A DNA stretch of 64,000 nucleotides from Botryotinia globosa (Eukaryota > Ascomycota > Leotiomycetes > Helotiales > Sclerotiniaceae), in NCBI GenBank assembly GCA_014898425.1, contig RCSZ01000002.1, positions 2,728,001-2,792,000 on the forward strand. The letters are read 5' to 3'. Both the position numbers and the translations under genes were made by a program. The notes under the pieces were generated by a model, which saw nothing but the letters and a program-made list of their open reading frames with translations, had not been told where the DNA came from and made no database searches. Numbering within the stretch: position 1 is the first letter of the stretch; every line of letters starts with the position of its first letter. Below are positions 47,296-60,634 of the stretch, in pieces.

Positions 47296-48634
47296 TTACA
47301 TTATAAAGCTCAAAGCAGCACCGGACCATTGCTCGTGATCATTGGTAGCCTTGACAGGCTTTTGGGTGAGCTTTCGGTAAGAAGATGGGTAGTTGGGGTT
47401 GGCGCCGTAGTTTCCATTGACGGCCATAGCACCATCACGTTGGAATGGATTGAATGCTCGGAGAGGAGCATTGACTGGGATTTGTTGGTAGTTGACACCG
47501 AGACGGTGACGGTGAGTATCTGGGTATGAGAAGAGACGAGATTGGAGGACAGGGTCGGCAGATGGCTCGACACCTGGAACCAAGTGAGATGGTGAGAAAG
47601 CAACTTGCTCAATTTCGGCGAAGTAGTTCTCAACGTTCTTGTTAAGTGTCATTTTGCCGAATGGTCTCAATGGAACCTCAGCCTGTGGCCAAACCTTGGT
47701 CAAGTCGAAGATGTTCCAGCGGAACCTCTCAGCTTGTTCTGGGGAAAGGACTTGAACGAAGACGCTCCAGCTTGGGTAATCTCCCTTCTCGATTGCATCA
47801 AATAGGTCTTGAGTGTGCCAATCTGGGTTCTCCGAAGCCATCTTTCCGGCCTCCTCGTTGGTGAAAGTCTTGCTTCCTTGGTCTGTCTTCAAGTGGACTT
47901 GAACATAGTTAAAGGTACCATCAGCCTTGAACCACTTGTGGGTGTGACCAGAATATCCGTTCATGTGTCTGTAGGAATATGGTGTACCACGGTCACTGAA
48001 CAAGTGCATAACCTGGTGGACAGCCTCGTGGTGAGTTGAGAGATAATCCCAGAACATGGTAGCATCTTTCAAGTTTGTTTGAGGGTTTCTCTTCTGTGTG
48101 TGGATAAAGAGAGGGAACTTGGTTGGGTCTCGGAGGAAGAAAATAGGGGTGTTGTTGTAGACCCAATCCCAGTTACCCTCTTCAGTATAGAATTTGACGG
48201 AGAAACCTCTTGGGTCACGAGCCGAATCTGGAGAGCCCTTTTCACCACCGACAGTTGAGAAACGTGAGACAAGAGGGGTCTTCTTGCCAACTTGGCTTAA
48301 CATATCAATGGTAGTGATATCACTGATATCGTGTGTAACTTCGAATTCTACGGATGATATGTTAATATGATGGTGACGGAAAGCATGAAGCCAAAGACAA
48401 GAACCTACCTCCATAAGCTCCGGCACCCTTAGCATGGACAACACGCTCTGGAATACGTTCGCGATCGAAATGTGCCAACAAATCGATCAAATGGAAATCT
48501 TGAAGAAGAAGTGGACCATTGGTACCAACTCTTTGGAACTCCTCGGGGTGTCTCACTGGACAACCGTTGGAAGTAGTGTAGACTGGAGCTTCATTGTACT
48601 TGAAGGTAGAAGCGGGCTTATCGTCAGCAACCAT
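47296..48634 (-). CDS. Small-subunit catalase lacking the C-terminal helical domain
   Basis: Seen: exons 48634-48409 and 48347-47296 give 425 residues. Landmarks: [10 protein letters not shown] near the start; the active-site block [26 protein letters not shown] with the distal histidine; [20 protein letters not shown]; the Asn block [10 protein letters not shown]; a haem-proximal [14 protein letters not shown] tyrosine; and [12 protein letters not shown]. Known: catalases dismutate hydrogen peroxide. Fungal enzymes of this clade usually run to about 480-510 residues, with a helical domain after a (H)E(Q/K)W…SF motif. Here the frame ends seven codons after HEQW (…LSFIM, then stops), so roughly 70-90 residues are missing. 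No replacement exon was found in the next 250 bases. All haem and catalytic residues remain, so it may still fold, but this is uncertain. Confidence 0.92.
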
Positions 48635-50892
48635 GATTGCTATTGTCTTGATGTTGTTGCACAGGTAGGTAGTATATGTGGTAGTATATGGAGTAGTATT
48701 GAGATGGTCGAGGATATAGATGATAGTAAGATTGATGGCGAGATGGGAGAAAGCTTTGGTGATTTTAATGAATTGAAAGAATCAAAAGGAAGATGGCACA
48801 AGACATGGAGGGATGGAAATATATAAGTAGAAATTCGGAAAAGTACCCCTCCTTTCGTGGCAACCAATGAAAAGGAGGGGGTTGTTAACTGTGCACGTAA
48901 GGTCCCAAGGTCTGGAATGGAATTGATTAGAAAGAGGAAAGGATTTATTATTAATGTTGTGATTTTAATCGGGGTTAGGTATTCCGCATCAAGGAAACTT
49001 AACCAGATTGGGTAATTTATTCAAAGGATATGAAAGGAAGAGTCTTTCCGCTACTCTTTTCTCTCTAGCTTGATACCATTTACCTAGCTAGATACTAATA
49101 AAACCATAACCAAAAACATTTCATTATATTCCTTGAGATTCTACTCTTCAGACATAAATCCATCTACATGTGTAATATACATACCTACCTACCTACCTAC
49201 CTAGGTAATACCTCAAATCCTTCGTTGGAAAGTATTCGCATGATTAGTAACATCTACAATATGGATACAACACCCTCCGCCTCCAAAACATTTCATACCT
49301 GCATATAACTCAGGGTAGGACGTCACTCTTCCAGGTCATAATACCTAGGTACTGGGTAGGTAGGTAGGTAGGTAGGTAGGTAGTTACATACACACGTATA
49401 CAGATTCATACAGATTCGTACTCATCTCTTATGATAATGATATATCCTCGACCTTTTCTTTGTGTCTCGTCGAAACTTTAATTTAGTGCTTTCTTCTCCG
49501 CATTTTGAAATGCTACATACTGTAGCGTCATTTTCCCGATCGGGTATGGTTTGGTAGACGCTTGGCAAGGGACGAGTTTCTGTCTACAAAGTAGTAACAA
49601 CCATATACTAGTTTGTGACCCCTTGTTTTCTTTAGTATCAGACCAGCCCAAGTACATGCGACGACGACGACGACGATGACGACGAGATGAAAGTATATCC
49701 TCACATTCCCACTTTGCCATCTCCCTTTTTCCCTTTCCCTTTTTCCACGCTCACCCAAAATCTTACCCGACCCGACCGACCACATCAATCATGATCAATG
49801 CCGTCACCTCCCCACCTTTCCATTTCTCACCAAACCCCTGGTCCGCTCCATCCTCAGTAATCCCAGTTCCAATGCGCACATCGATGTCACCATTCACAAA
49901 GCATGGAGCCCGGGTGGGGCGCCGTGCCAGCAAAAACCACATCGGGTTCGTCTTTCCACAAGGAGCTTCGGAAGAGGAAGCCCGGCATAGGTAAGGTTAG
50001 CTAGGAAAATGACTTGGGATCTTGATTCATCAAACGAGTGCTGGAATCCGCCGCTTCATATCGCACATTCATTATATCTACCTATCGACCTAGTAGCGGC
50101 GGTATTAATCATAGTATGCCTAGGTAGTACGTGGACATGCTCTCTCACCATTTCCAAGGTCTTTCCATTCTATCTTTCACAAATGCTCTACGATATGCTA
50201 CTATCGCAGTCTAGCTTTCACACATGGGATTTCGTCCTTTCCAAATTGTAATCTACAGTATCTGCAAAGAGACCTGTCCTTGTCCACAGGGATCCACATC
50301 CCACATGTGACAGCAAGTTCCATTCTGAATGATCCATGTGCCATACCTATAACGACAAGATCCATGAGATCCTTCGTGGTCTCGCTTCCATGTTAGTCGA
50401 TCTATGGCTTGCGAATAAGTCTTGACAAATCTAAAGATCTAGACTCGATTGTATCACAAAGCAGAAGGTACGTAGGACTCGTAACCACTCTGTCGAAAAG
50501 ATGATCAGGTGCTCGGTTTTCGCATAGCTTTCAGATTCAGCGGTCGCTAGATAGATTAGACCTTTCGCTACATCATTCCTCTGGCCAGATCAATATATTC
50601 AGTGTCATTATGGATTCGTCACTAATTCATCAATCTAAGATGCTCAATTACAAATAAAGATTCAAATACAGTGCTCCCGACCCAGGCGCAGATGCTCAAA
50701 GACGCTTATGCATCTATTATAACTCTGAGAATGGTGGTCTTGTTCATATCCATGAGTGTAGCAAAAATACGGAGCTTGAGATTTGTACCCCGGACTCCAG
50801 GTTGATCCTTTCCGTCAATTATTCAACTGATGTTTAGATATTGTATCGTCATCATAGTACGCGCGGTCGTTTTTCTGAATCTTCTTCTTCTA
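48635..50892. other. Intergenic region with TACCTAGG-type repeats
   Basis: About 2.3 kb without a supported gene. It has the catalase promoter at its left side, a (CCTA)n/CCTAGG repeat at 49180-49208, the reverse-oriented (GGTA)n version at 49345-49385, and a CGA trinucleotide run (about 49659-49684). Short open frames overlap the repeats and are not credible. Confidence 0.5.
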
Positions 50893-51712
<820 letters not shown>

Positions 51713-52255
51713 TTTGGAAAGTTTTGCAATGGTATTTCCTGTTCTCTTTCCGTTCCTCTTGAGGTCGACCTCCTAAACAACTATGCTTAGCTGTCCCCTA
51801 TCCTTGTCTTCCTGGAATCTTCCTTTCTTTGTCCCAATCTTATGCTCAATAATCACCAAATTTGTAGAATTCGTAAATCGTCGTGATGTTTTAATCGTTC
51901 GCGAGAATTGTGGTGTCTTGTAGTGTCAAAAGGTAGGACTCTCTACTCAAGTGATCTATGTTTTACCAGCGAGGTCAACTGTTCAAATGTTGCTTTGATG
52001 CAGCGCCTTACCGTATTTCCAATCCTAATCGCGGAGCCAGAAGTTTCCGATCATGATTAGTCATAACTTTATTTCTTCCAAGCCACTCACGTGAGTTGAC
52101 TCAAGACTTGAGCCTGAGAGCCTTAAGGCCGAGTAAAAGGGCAACCGAGAAAGAAAGCCCTCGTCAGAATTTTTTGGTGTGTGAATCCATAGAACCTCTA
52201 TCATCGGACTTTTGATCCAGCACGACAACGACAATATCGACGCCGACTTTTCAAG
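51713..52255. promoter_or_regulatory. Divergent promoter, ARL1 / eL39
   Basis: 543 bases between the two start codons. The side near 52256 contains pyrimidine-rich stretches, common in fungal ribosomal-protein promoters. No specific site is assigned. Confidence 0.45.
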
Positions 52256-52765
52256 ATGCCGGTATGTACTACCTTTTTTAAGTGACGCATACGTTCAATC
52301 GCTTGGCCTGGGAAATTGGAATGGGTTCGAGATAGTAAAAGGGTTTATGGGCGCGAAATTAAAAGATGGAATTCACGATCTCGAATACCAACAAAACGAC
52401 CTGGCCAAGAAGGAAAAGAACCATACGACAAATCATATAGATGCTAATTCGATACCTTTCTACAGTCCCAAAAGTCATTCCGCACCAAGCAGAAGCTTGC
52501 GAGAGCCCAAAAGCAAAACAGACCCATCCCACAATGGATCCGTTTGAGGACTGGTAACACCATCCGGTATGTTCAAGATTTGGAAAGCCCCAGGGCAACA
52601 GCACCAAAACTACATTTCCACCTCATCGATTCCACTTTCGACTTTACAAAGTCGAGATGAATCAATACCGAACATCAGCAACTCCGATCGAGCTTTTGAC
52701 TAATTAAATCCAATAGATATAACGCAAAGAGACGTCACTGGAGAAAGACTCGTATCGGTCTTTAG
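52256..52765 (+). CDS. RPL39: 60S ribosomal protein eL39 (three exons, 51 residues)
   Basis: Seen: exon 52256-52261 codes only Met-Pro. Exon 52466-52566 codes [20 protein letters not shown] and then the [14 protein letters not shown] block. Exon 52717-52765 codes [15 protein letters not shown] and the stop. The total of 156 nt gives the standard 51-residue protein, with the 204-nt first intron split immediately after codon two, as is common in fungal ribosomal protein genes. Known: eL39 lines the polypeptide exit tunnel of the large subunit. The gene is too short and too divided to appear as an obvious ORF. A longer frame at 52212-52547 overlapping it is spurious. Confidence 0.96.
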
Positions 52766-54790
52766 ATGCATTACCTTTCAACAGCAAAACATTCCATCTT
52801 CTCCTCAACCTCTACCCACGCTCATACGATTTTCTCTTTTTTCCGCTTCTCGTCCATCCACCAAACCATACTCTACTTATCCCGAATTCGCACGATACTA
52901 GAACACGAATGGCAATTTTTATGAGGGAGGAGCATGGAGATATGAAATGATAATTTTTGCTCGGTTTGGCAGGAGGGTACAACTGATGAATGTTGCTTTG
53001 GGAAAAGGGAGGCGTAACATTTCTGATTGCTAGGCCGGTTCAATGAATGGCACATATCGCGATTGAGAGAGGATCATTGTGTTTATAGCAAAGTGACTCA
53101 GTGAGGAAATGGGATGTTTTGTTGATTTCTCCATGTTATATTATTGAGGTTTCGAGTGGATTTCGCTTTGTGAGTGAATGGGTGTGATTACGCTCATCTT
53201 GAGTCTCCGTGGGATATGGATTGGAACGGGTAGAAAGGCTTCTAGCAAGACATGGTACTTGAATTGGATATCCAGCTTCGGCAGTGATTTCATCATCCTC
53301 GATCTTGCAGAGCATAATCAGGTCAGCCTGCATTCACGAACTACAAGGGGTCCTTCTTCCCCTTGGTCCCTTGATCTTCCCCCACATCTAAGATTTACCT
53401 TTAGTTCATTCACAATCACCATTTTCGTAGGAACTGTCTCCACCCCTCCCATTCTCTTTCCGCTCATTTTTAACCATTTCCTCCCAGCATCATCGTATTA
53501 ATTCATGCTCCCCTTCACCTTTAATTCTCCTGGTCTGGAACTTCGACTCCAGTTTTCTCCACCTCCACCTACATGCACATGTACCCCGCTTACTATTTAT
53601 CTTCCCCCTTTTGTGTCATGTTCCCCTCCATATACACTTCTGCTCTTTATATTCATTTTATTCTACTGGTTGTATCATGAGTGATGATGATGATGACATC
53701 ATGTCAATAATCAAATTAAATGTGTGAAGTCACAAACACATACATGGATACATATGAAGTCACATATACTAGATACGTATTCACACTTAACTCGTGGGGT
53801 AATGTGGTATCATGTCTCTTTGGGTTTAGAGTCGAATGGGTATTTATATGTAGTGTCGGTAGGTACCTATGTATGTGTGTGGGGAGTGAAATATCTAGGT
53901 ATTTTTCTGGAATGAGAATGAGAGTGAGAATGATTATCTGGTTTGTATAGGGTAGTTTGCTGGATACTGTATGTTGTATGATGTATATTGGATATATCGT
54001 ATGGGGTATAATGGGTAGGAAGATAGGTAGTCTTCATATAAGCTAGAAAACAGAGATGGGAGAGGAACGACTGAGATATGGGTGTAGGTGTAGGTGATGA
54101 GAATGAGTGGAGTGGAGTGTGTTATGTTAAGTGGGTTGGGTTGGTCTGGAGGTGTAGGTGATGGAGTTGGTGGGATACGTACATGAGAGAAGAGAGAAGA
54201 GGGAAGATTTGGAATGTTCGGAGGGATCTATGGTATGGGAGGAAGAAGAATGTGAGAAGGATTATGAGAATACTTTGGAGAAAGGAAGTGATGGATAAGA
54301 AGGAGGAAGAGAAGAGAAAGTGATATAGAGAATAATGAAGAAGATGAAGAAGAAGAGGAGGAGGAGGAAGAGGAGAAGAGGAGGAGTGAACAGTGAATGC
54401 AATGATATGATATAAGAACTTGGAAATCAAGAGAGATATCAGATAGAAAGTCCTTTCTTTACATTATCTATCTATCTATCTATCTATCCAGTTGTATTGC
54501 ATCACACCACACTACCCTCACTCATAACAAGAGATAAACTATTGAAATGAAATGAAATAAAATAAATACCAAGTTCAGAACCTCATTGTCTCATTCCCAC
54601 TCACAGTAGATCCATTGATCGATAAATATAAATCAATACCAGGTAATCTGGCTGATACTAGAGTTATAGTTGCATATCTATCATCTCGTCTTCGCTTGTA
54701 TACTGTATACTATATAGTTTAGCATATGTGATATGTGAGATAGATGGTTAGATTCATATGCTTGAATGCTATATACATATATACACACAT

Positions 54791-54823
<33 letters not shown>

Positions 54824-56013
54824 CACACATATATACACACACATATATACACACATCTAATCCCAACCCAACCCAATCCAACTAAAGAACCTCAAATCCC
54901 CTCCTCCCCTTCCCCATCACCAAATTAAAAAATATCAAATCAAATCAAATCAAATCAAATCACATCAAATCAAATCACATCAAATCAAATCAAATCACAT
55001 CAAATCACATCACATCAAATCAAATCACATCAAATCAAATCACATCAAATCAAATCACATCAAATCACATCAAATCACATCGAAACAAACTTCTCAATTT
55101 CAATCCTTATAACCCTTATAACCCTCATAAACCTCATACCCCTCATAACCCTTATTATTAAAGAAAGTGAAATATTCAAAAAATAAGAATGAGATTATAT
55201 GAGAATGTGAGTGTGAGAGAATATCTACCTATCTTCTTACCTATCTAAATACCTACCTAATAAGTACCTACCTAATAAGTACATGCCTACCTACCTACTC
55301 AAGTAAAGAAAGTTGCAATGATTTGGTGAGAGGGAAGATGTTGGAACCTGAAGACTGGAAACTGGAATATGGAAACGTTTATATGATTACCAAGGTAGGT
55401 AGGGTGGCGAGGATATTAGTGGGAAAGTTAAACTTGATGCTAACCAGAATGAGATTCAGATCGAGATCGATGCGTGTATGGCAACAATGGAAAGTGCAAT
55501 TGTGATATCTACAACAGAAAGAACAATTTAGAACTTTCAAGTGCTTTTTGCAAGGTGGCATTCGATGTCTAGAAAGAGCAACTTGCATTTTGATGAAGCT
55601 TGGAAGAAACATACTTCCAGCCTGTATTCACAAACTCACAAATTCACATGATGACAGAAGACAAAATATAATATTTAAAACCCGTGCAATTGTGTGATAC
55701 CTGTATGGGTGAGTGTAGACTATCTATGTAATATCCTTCATTGACATCCCCTGTCTACACCTCAGTATCCTCATAGAACGCCCACCAATGTGTGTACATA
55801 CACACTGTAAACCCTAATAAAAAGAAAACCCGGAAATAGACCCCCCACGCCATGAAAGTGTATGAACCTGGACTTTCGGTTGGTAATCAGAAACAATCAG
55901 AGAACTCCCCCCAATGCTACTGAAGCTAACCATCACCCCACATTTATGAACAACCCCCAATTCGCGATGGTATCATACGGTAACCGCGGTAATTATTCTG
56001 TTAAGATATCTTC
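52766..56013. other. 3.2-kb intergenic region rich in microsatellites
   Basis: No gene is supported between eL39 and SKP1. It contains a purine-rich tract (54280-54400), (TATC)n at 54460-54490, (ATACAT)n at 54775-54855, a long CAAAT/CACAT array at 54932-55082, and CCTA-type motifs (55230-55305). A transcribed noncoding RNA is possible but not visible. Confidence 0.5.
54932..55082. repeat. Pentanucleotide array of CAAAT/CACAT units
   Basis: About 30 consecutive five-base units alternate between CAAAT and CACAT without interruption, giving a perfect five-base period with a single variable position. It is noncoding in all frames apart from the repeat itself. Confidence 0.9.
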
Positions 56014-56737
56014 TTAACGATCCTCAGCCCACTCGTTCTCACGGCGGATTTGCTCCTCCTCCTCAGGAGTGAAGTCGTTGGTGATGTTGAAAGTCTTTCG
56101 GATTTCCTCTGGAGACTTTCCCTTGATCATGTTTGCAACAGTCTTGCATCCGACATCGAGAAGGGCCTTGATGTCAAGGTAGTTGGCAGCCTAATGGTAA
56201 ACTGTTAGAGGTGTTCAAGTAATATTGTTTCAAAGGAATATGACTTGAAAGGAATATGACTTACAAGGATGATCTCGAACAACATCTCTTGATCGACTTG
56301 CATAAACTTTTGGTCCCATTCCTCAATATCAGTGGTCTTCTTGCGACTATCTGAATCGTCATCGGCAGTTGGGGCAGGGTCGTGCTTGTGGTGGTCAGCC
56401 CACTCGATGACCTTGCGGAGAACAGCCTCGTTGACCTGTAAAGAGAAGGAATTATTAGTTTAAAGTTCAATGATCATAAAGGCGAAATTATGTCAGAGAA
56501 ACTTACGTTGGGGATTGGGACTGGAGTCTCGAGAATACCCTCTCCAAGATCATCCAACATGTTTTTGATCAACATGGAGCGCTCAGCAACAGATCGCTCT
56601 ATTGATAAAAGTTAGCATTCATTGTTGAACTCGGTCTGCAGGTTGGGCTGGGATAGTAGGCGGGGTAACTTACCAACAGTGACTTCAACATTGTCATTGC
56701 TGACGAGCTTGATGGTAGTGGCGATACCTTCAGACAT
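56014..56737 (-). CDS. SCF ubiquitin-ligase adaptor SKP1
   Basis: Seen: exons 56737-56674, 56598-56507, 56435-56265 and 56190-56014 sum to 504 nt (167 residues), with phase kept. The N-terminal BTB/POZ-type fold starts [23 protein letters not shown] and [20 protein letters not shown] follow. The acidic linker [17 protein letters not shown] leads into the Skp1 dimerisation/F-box-binding helices ([33 protein letters not shown]…) and the usual ending ENEWAEDR. Known: Skp1 (sconC in Aspergillus) links F-box proteins to cullin 1 in SCF ubiquitin ligases. An F-box gene lies 4 kb downstream, but adjacency need not mean partnership. Confidence 0.96.
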
Positions 56738-58274
56738 TTTGAAAGATGTAGTTGTTTTCTTTGTATTAATTTGAAGGTTATGGGAGTTTATTGTGCGTTG
56801 ATGAAATTGTAGAGATGTGTTGTGGAGAGATGTGTTGTGGAGAGTTGGTGGTTGAGTCGTTGGATGTGATAAGTGTTGATGAGAAGGAGGATTTGAATGG
56901 GAATGCAAGTCGATTTTATGTCAGGCCTTGTGGTCGCTTAGGCTACGAAAATCCCAGTCCAAAAAGCGTAGTACGGTAGGTATGAATTAAGTATTTTAGT
57001 ACGTCCTAGTGTCTTTTTCAGTTGGTTTACAAAAGTTAATAAAAGTCATCAATCAGTGACAATCACAGCTAGACATCATTAGAGTATTGGGAGTGAATAG
57101 TAACTGTGGTTCAATTGGTAACCTTATAGATGGAATGCTAGGGAAAGGTAGGGAAGTACAGTCGCCGTACTGTAGTAGCCTTCGATACGGTGAATAGACG
57201 ATTGATTGCCTAGATATAAATATTTGAGTCACTGGTGATCATATCATAGGACCGGCAAGAAGCTTTGCCTCTTTTGAATTGTGCAGTTTGCATTGCACCG
57301 TGTCAATCCATAGCAAGCAGCGTCTATTTTGGATTAGCACCTTCCTCATCATCAGTCGCAGTAAGCGCTACCTGATGGAAGTCTTGAGATGTGAGATGTG
57401 AGATGCTCTGTTCTGTTCTGTTCGAGTCGGTGAAGCTTGGATCTGAATGTGCACTGTACTCTTATGATTGCGGGACGAGGCAGAGTCAAGAGTCAAACCA
57501 CCGAGTACTACATAGTATACGTCGTAGAGTGGCTTTTTCTATGGATTCTCAGCCTTGTCTGTCTGGTTTCCAAGTTCTCCAGCTGGTTCGACTCCGCTCG
57601 CTCACAGCATAACAAGCGGTGCACGTGATATGTGTGGCATGTCCTAGAGAAAGAGTATAGCACATAGGTAGCATTAGACTCGAAAAGTATGTATACATAC
57701 ATACATACATACATCCATCGTACCTGAGACCTGTCTTCGTGTAACATCATCATTTTAACCTCACCTCATCATCTCATCGTTACCCCTTTTCCTAACTTTT
57801 GAGGATATAATAACTTCTAAGCTGAATATATATATATATATATCTATATATAATGTACAAAGTATCTTGTATCATCACTACAAATTGCATCCGGAATGAA
57901 AGGAGCAATATCTTCGGTAATGAATACGATTGGTCAGCCCATTCCAAATCTCCTGTCATTCCGAGATTGCTGATCTCCGTCATACCCCCCAATGCCATCC
58001 TTGAAAGTGGAAAATAAAAATAAAAGGTAGAGAGAGAGAGAGAGAGGTAACGCGACTTTACTTTTCAACCGTTTCCGTTTGAAAAAGTATCAAACAACCT
58101 ATATTTCTCATACTTATCAGTGTTTGGAGTGTCCCTTGGTTTTCTCTTCCCACTTCCAATGACCTCTTTCTCTGTTATTATCCTTTTATCGCGTTTGCGA
58201 ATACTTCTTTAATTTAATCCATTTTTTCTTCACATTGCCATTCTTCAAACGTATGCCCTAGGTAAAGATCAAAA
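56738..58274. other. Intergenic region with microsatellites
   Basis: About 1.5 kb between the SKP1 start and the SMP3 start, so it holds both promoters. Contains (ATAC)n at 57690-57712, (TA)n at 57827-57842, and (GA)n at 58028-58047. No supported ORF. Confidence 0.45.
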
Positions 58275-60098
58275 ATGCCTTTCTTCGGGCGTGCATACTT
58301 GTTTCTTCTTCTTCTACGAGTCTGGTTTGCCCTCTCTCCAAGTTATCTACATCCCGATGAGAATTTTCAAGGTCCAGAGGTTATAGCTGGTGAGTTTCAT
58401 ATTATTCCGCAATGTAGCCTCCCTTTGGCTCCGGCAGATATATTCAGTCGGCATATCTGTAAAGGGGGGCTCCTTGCATGAAATCCAATCTACAAAGTAT
58501 CTCTGCTAACAACCTGCAGGTGAAATTTTCAGCTATCCTGTCAAGTTAACCTGGGAATTTACATCCGAAAATCCGATTCGAAGTGTCTTCCCATTATGGC
58601 CTATCTATGGTCTGCCGATGCTACTCCTTCGATGGCTCTGGATAGGAAATGGAAATGATGGGGATATACCTCCAATAGCGGTGTTCTTCGCTTTGCGACT
58701 GTTGATGTTGACCTTGAGTTTTGTGCTTGGAGATTGGGCTATTTGGGAATTGGCTGAATCAAAAAGACAATACAAAGTTGCAGTCTTGCTTGTGGCATCT
58801 TCATACGTTACCTGGACATATCAAACACATACATTCTCGAACTCGATAGAAACATTGGCAGTCGCATGGAGTCTGATTTTGATACAAAAAATCACGGCAA
58901 TTAAGGTAGGAAGATGCGGAGAATATGTAAAAATGTCGAATATGAAGCTGATTGTCGCAGAAGCATACTTCGGTGTCGTTATGCGGAATTCTTGCTTTCG
59001 TTGTGGTTTTTGGGGTATTTAATCGCATTACCTTTCCCGCCTTTCTGTTCATCCCGGGTCTTCGACTATTACCACATTTCAAGAGAAAGTAAGGGTTTTC
59101 GACCCACCTAATGTTACCCTAGCTCATTTTTGATTAGGCCTTTTTCGCTCGTTTCGATGATCCTCTTCGGTCTCCTTGCTACATTTATTGCAATCTCTTT
59201 GGATACGAACTTCTACGCCAAAGTTCCAGTCACTTGGTCCTATCTTTTCTCCCATCCGACAATTGCTCCATTTAATAATCTAAAATATAATCTTGCACCG
59301 GAAAATCTTGCGCTTCACGGCCTACATCCATGGTACCAACATAGTCTAATCAATCTCCCACAATTATTGGGACCTGCCACAATACTTCTCTTCTTACGAC
59401 CTGTGGCTCCTCTTCGACTTTGCTCTGCTATCTCGGGCGTCGTTGTTCTTTCATTATTCAAACACCAGGAGGCCCGATTCTTGCTTCCAGCCATTCCTTT
59501 AATATTGTCATCTGTAAGATTACCCAAATCAAGAATTTCTTTGCGTATTTGGGTTGGTTTGTGGATTTCCTTTAATGTTTTATTGGGTCTTTTGATGGGT
59601 GTGTACCATCAGGGAGGAGTTGTCCCAACTCAAGTCTTCTTGAGCAAACAACCAGACGCTACTCATGCTTTTTGGTGGAAGACTTATAGTCCACCAATAT
59701 GGCTATTGAATGGCAAAAATGAAGTGCTCGACACTCATGATCTTATGGGCATCAGAGGAGAGCTCATGATAGAAGAGGTCAGAAAACTAGCGACTTGTCT
59801 TCCAAAGTCTGGAGAAGAGCTTACAGAAGCTACTTATCTTATCGCACCGACCTCCGCCACTTTCCTAGATAGATATACGGCAAATCAGACAGATCTGTAC
59901 TTTGAGGAGATTTTCACATATAGAAAGCATCTCAATCTGGATGATATGGATTTTGGGGATGATGGGTTCTGGAGTACGACCGCGAGGGTGATTGGGAGGA
60001 GAGGAATTGCGGCGTGGAGAGTTACGATGAATTGCCCGGAAGAAACGAAGGGTATGGACGAACCGCGAGATATCACGGACAAAGGGGAAAGTAGTTAG
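58275..60098 (+). CDS. SMP3: GPI mannosyltransferase 4 (Smp3/PIG-Z family)
   Basis: Seen: exons 58275-58389, 58520-58905, 58961-59088 and 59138-60098 sum to 1590 nt (529 residues). The first loop has the GT22 signature [15 protein letters not shown] with the acidic catalytic residues. Then come many transmembrane segments and the [10 protein letters not shown] block. [13 protein letters not shown], a hallmark of the mannosyltransferase family, lies in the last exon. Known: Smp3 adds the fourth mannose to GPI anchor precursors in the ER, essential in yeast. Length is near the yeast protein. The intron after exon 3 uses an AA|GTAAGG donor. Confidence 0.93.
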
Positions 60099-60634
60099 TT
60101 GTGGAAAGCTTATAAATAAATGTTCTTTTGTTTTTGTTTTCGAGATGAGACTATTTTGACATTTTGCGATGCAGCTCACCTTTATCAGGGTTCAGTATTT
60201 CGGGATTCATAGTCTCGGTAAGTACTCTACCATCAAAAATCCTCCTCGGCAGCTACAACACTTGACTGAATCATTCAATGTAGGTCAGATGTCGAAATAC
60301 AAAATTTGAATAGAATTGATTGAGAAATGATAATCCATCTGTGGACAGATCCGTATCAAGTCTTGCAAATTTGGTGAATTCGTCTTCATTTCTGTCCATT
60401 CACCTCCAAAAACGATTATTGTACGGTTATGGTAGTGGTGATCGATCGGATGCCATACCTTCGCCTAGTGATATGGAAACTGGGCCCGTGTCATGCTTCC
60501 TTTTTATCTATTTAACACTTTCTACATCCCACAACATCAAATCTCAGTTCTTTTGTGAGACGATCTGACAACATCTCAGCAAATTTTACTCCCAACCTCC
60601 AAGATAACTTCGAATAATCAAGCAACATTTCAGG
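60099..60634. promoter_or_regulatory. Intergenic region, promoter of the F-box gene
   Basis: About 540 bases with no supported ORF. An AT-rich upstream part gives way to a CT-rich stretch just before the next ATG. Confidence 0.4.

Noticed and set aside
52212..52547. 111-codon ORF over the eL39 locus
   Set aside because: Its frame differs from the conserved eL39 exons and it runs through the intron.
54932..55082. CRISPR-like repeat array
   Set aside because: Five-base units without spacers; a eukaryotic microsatellite.
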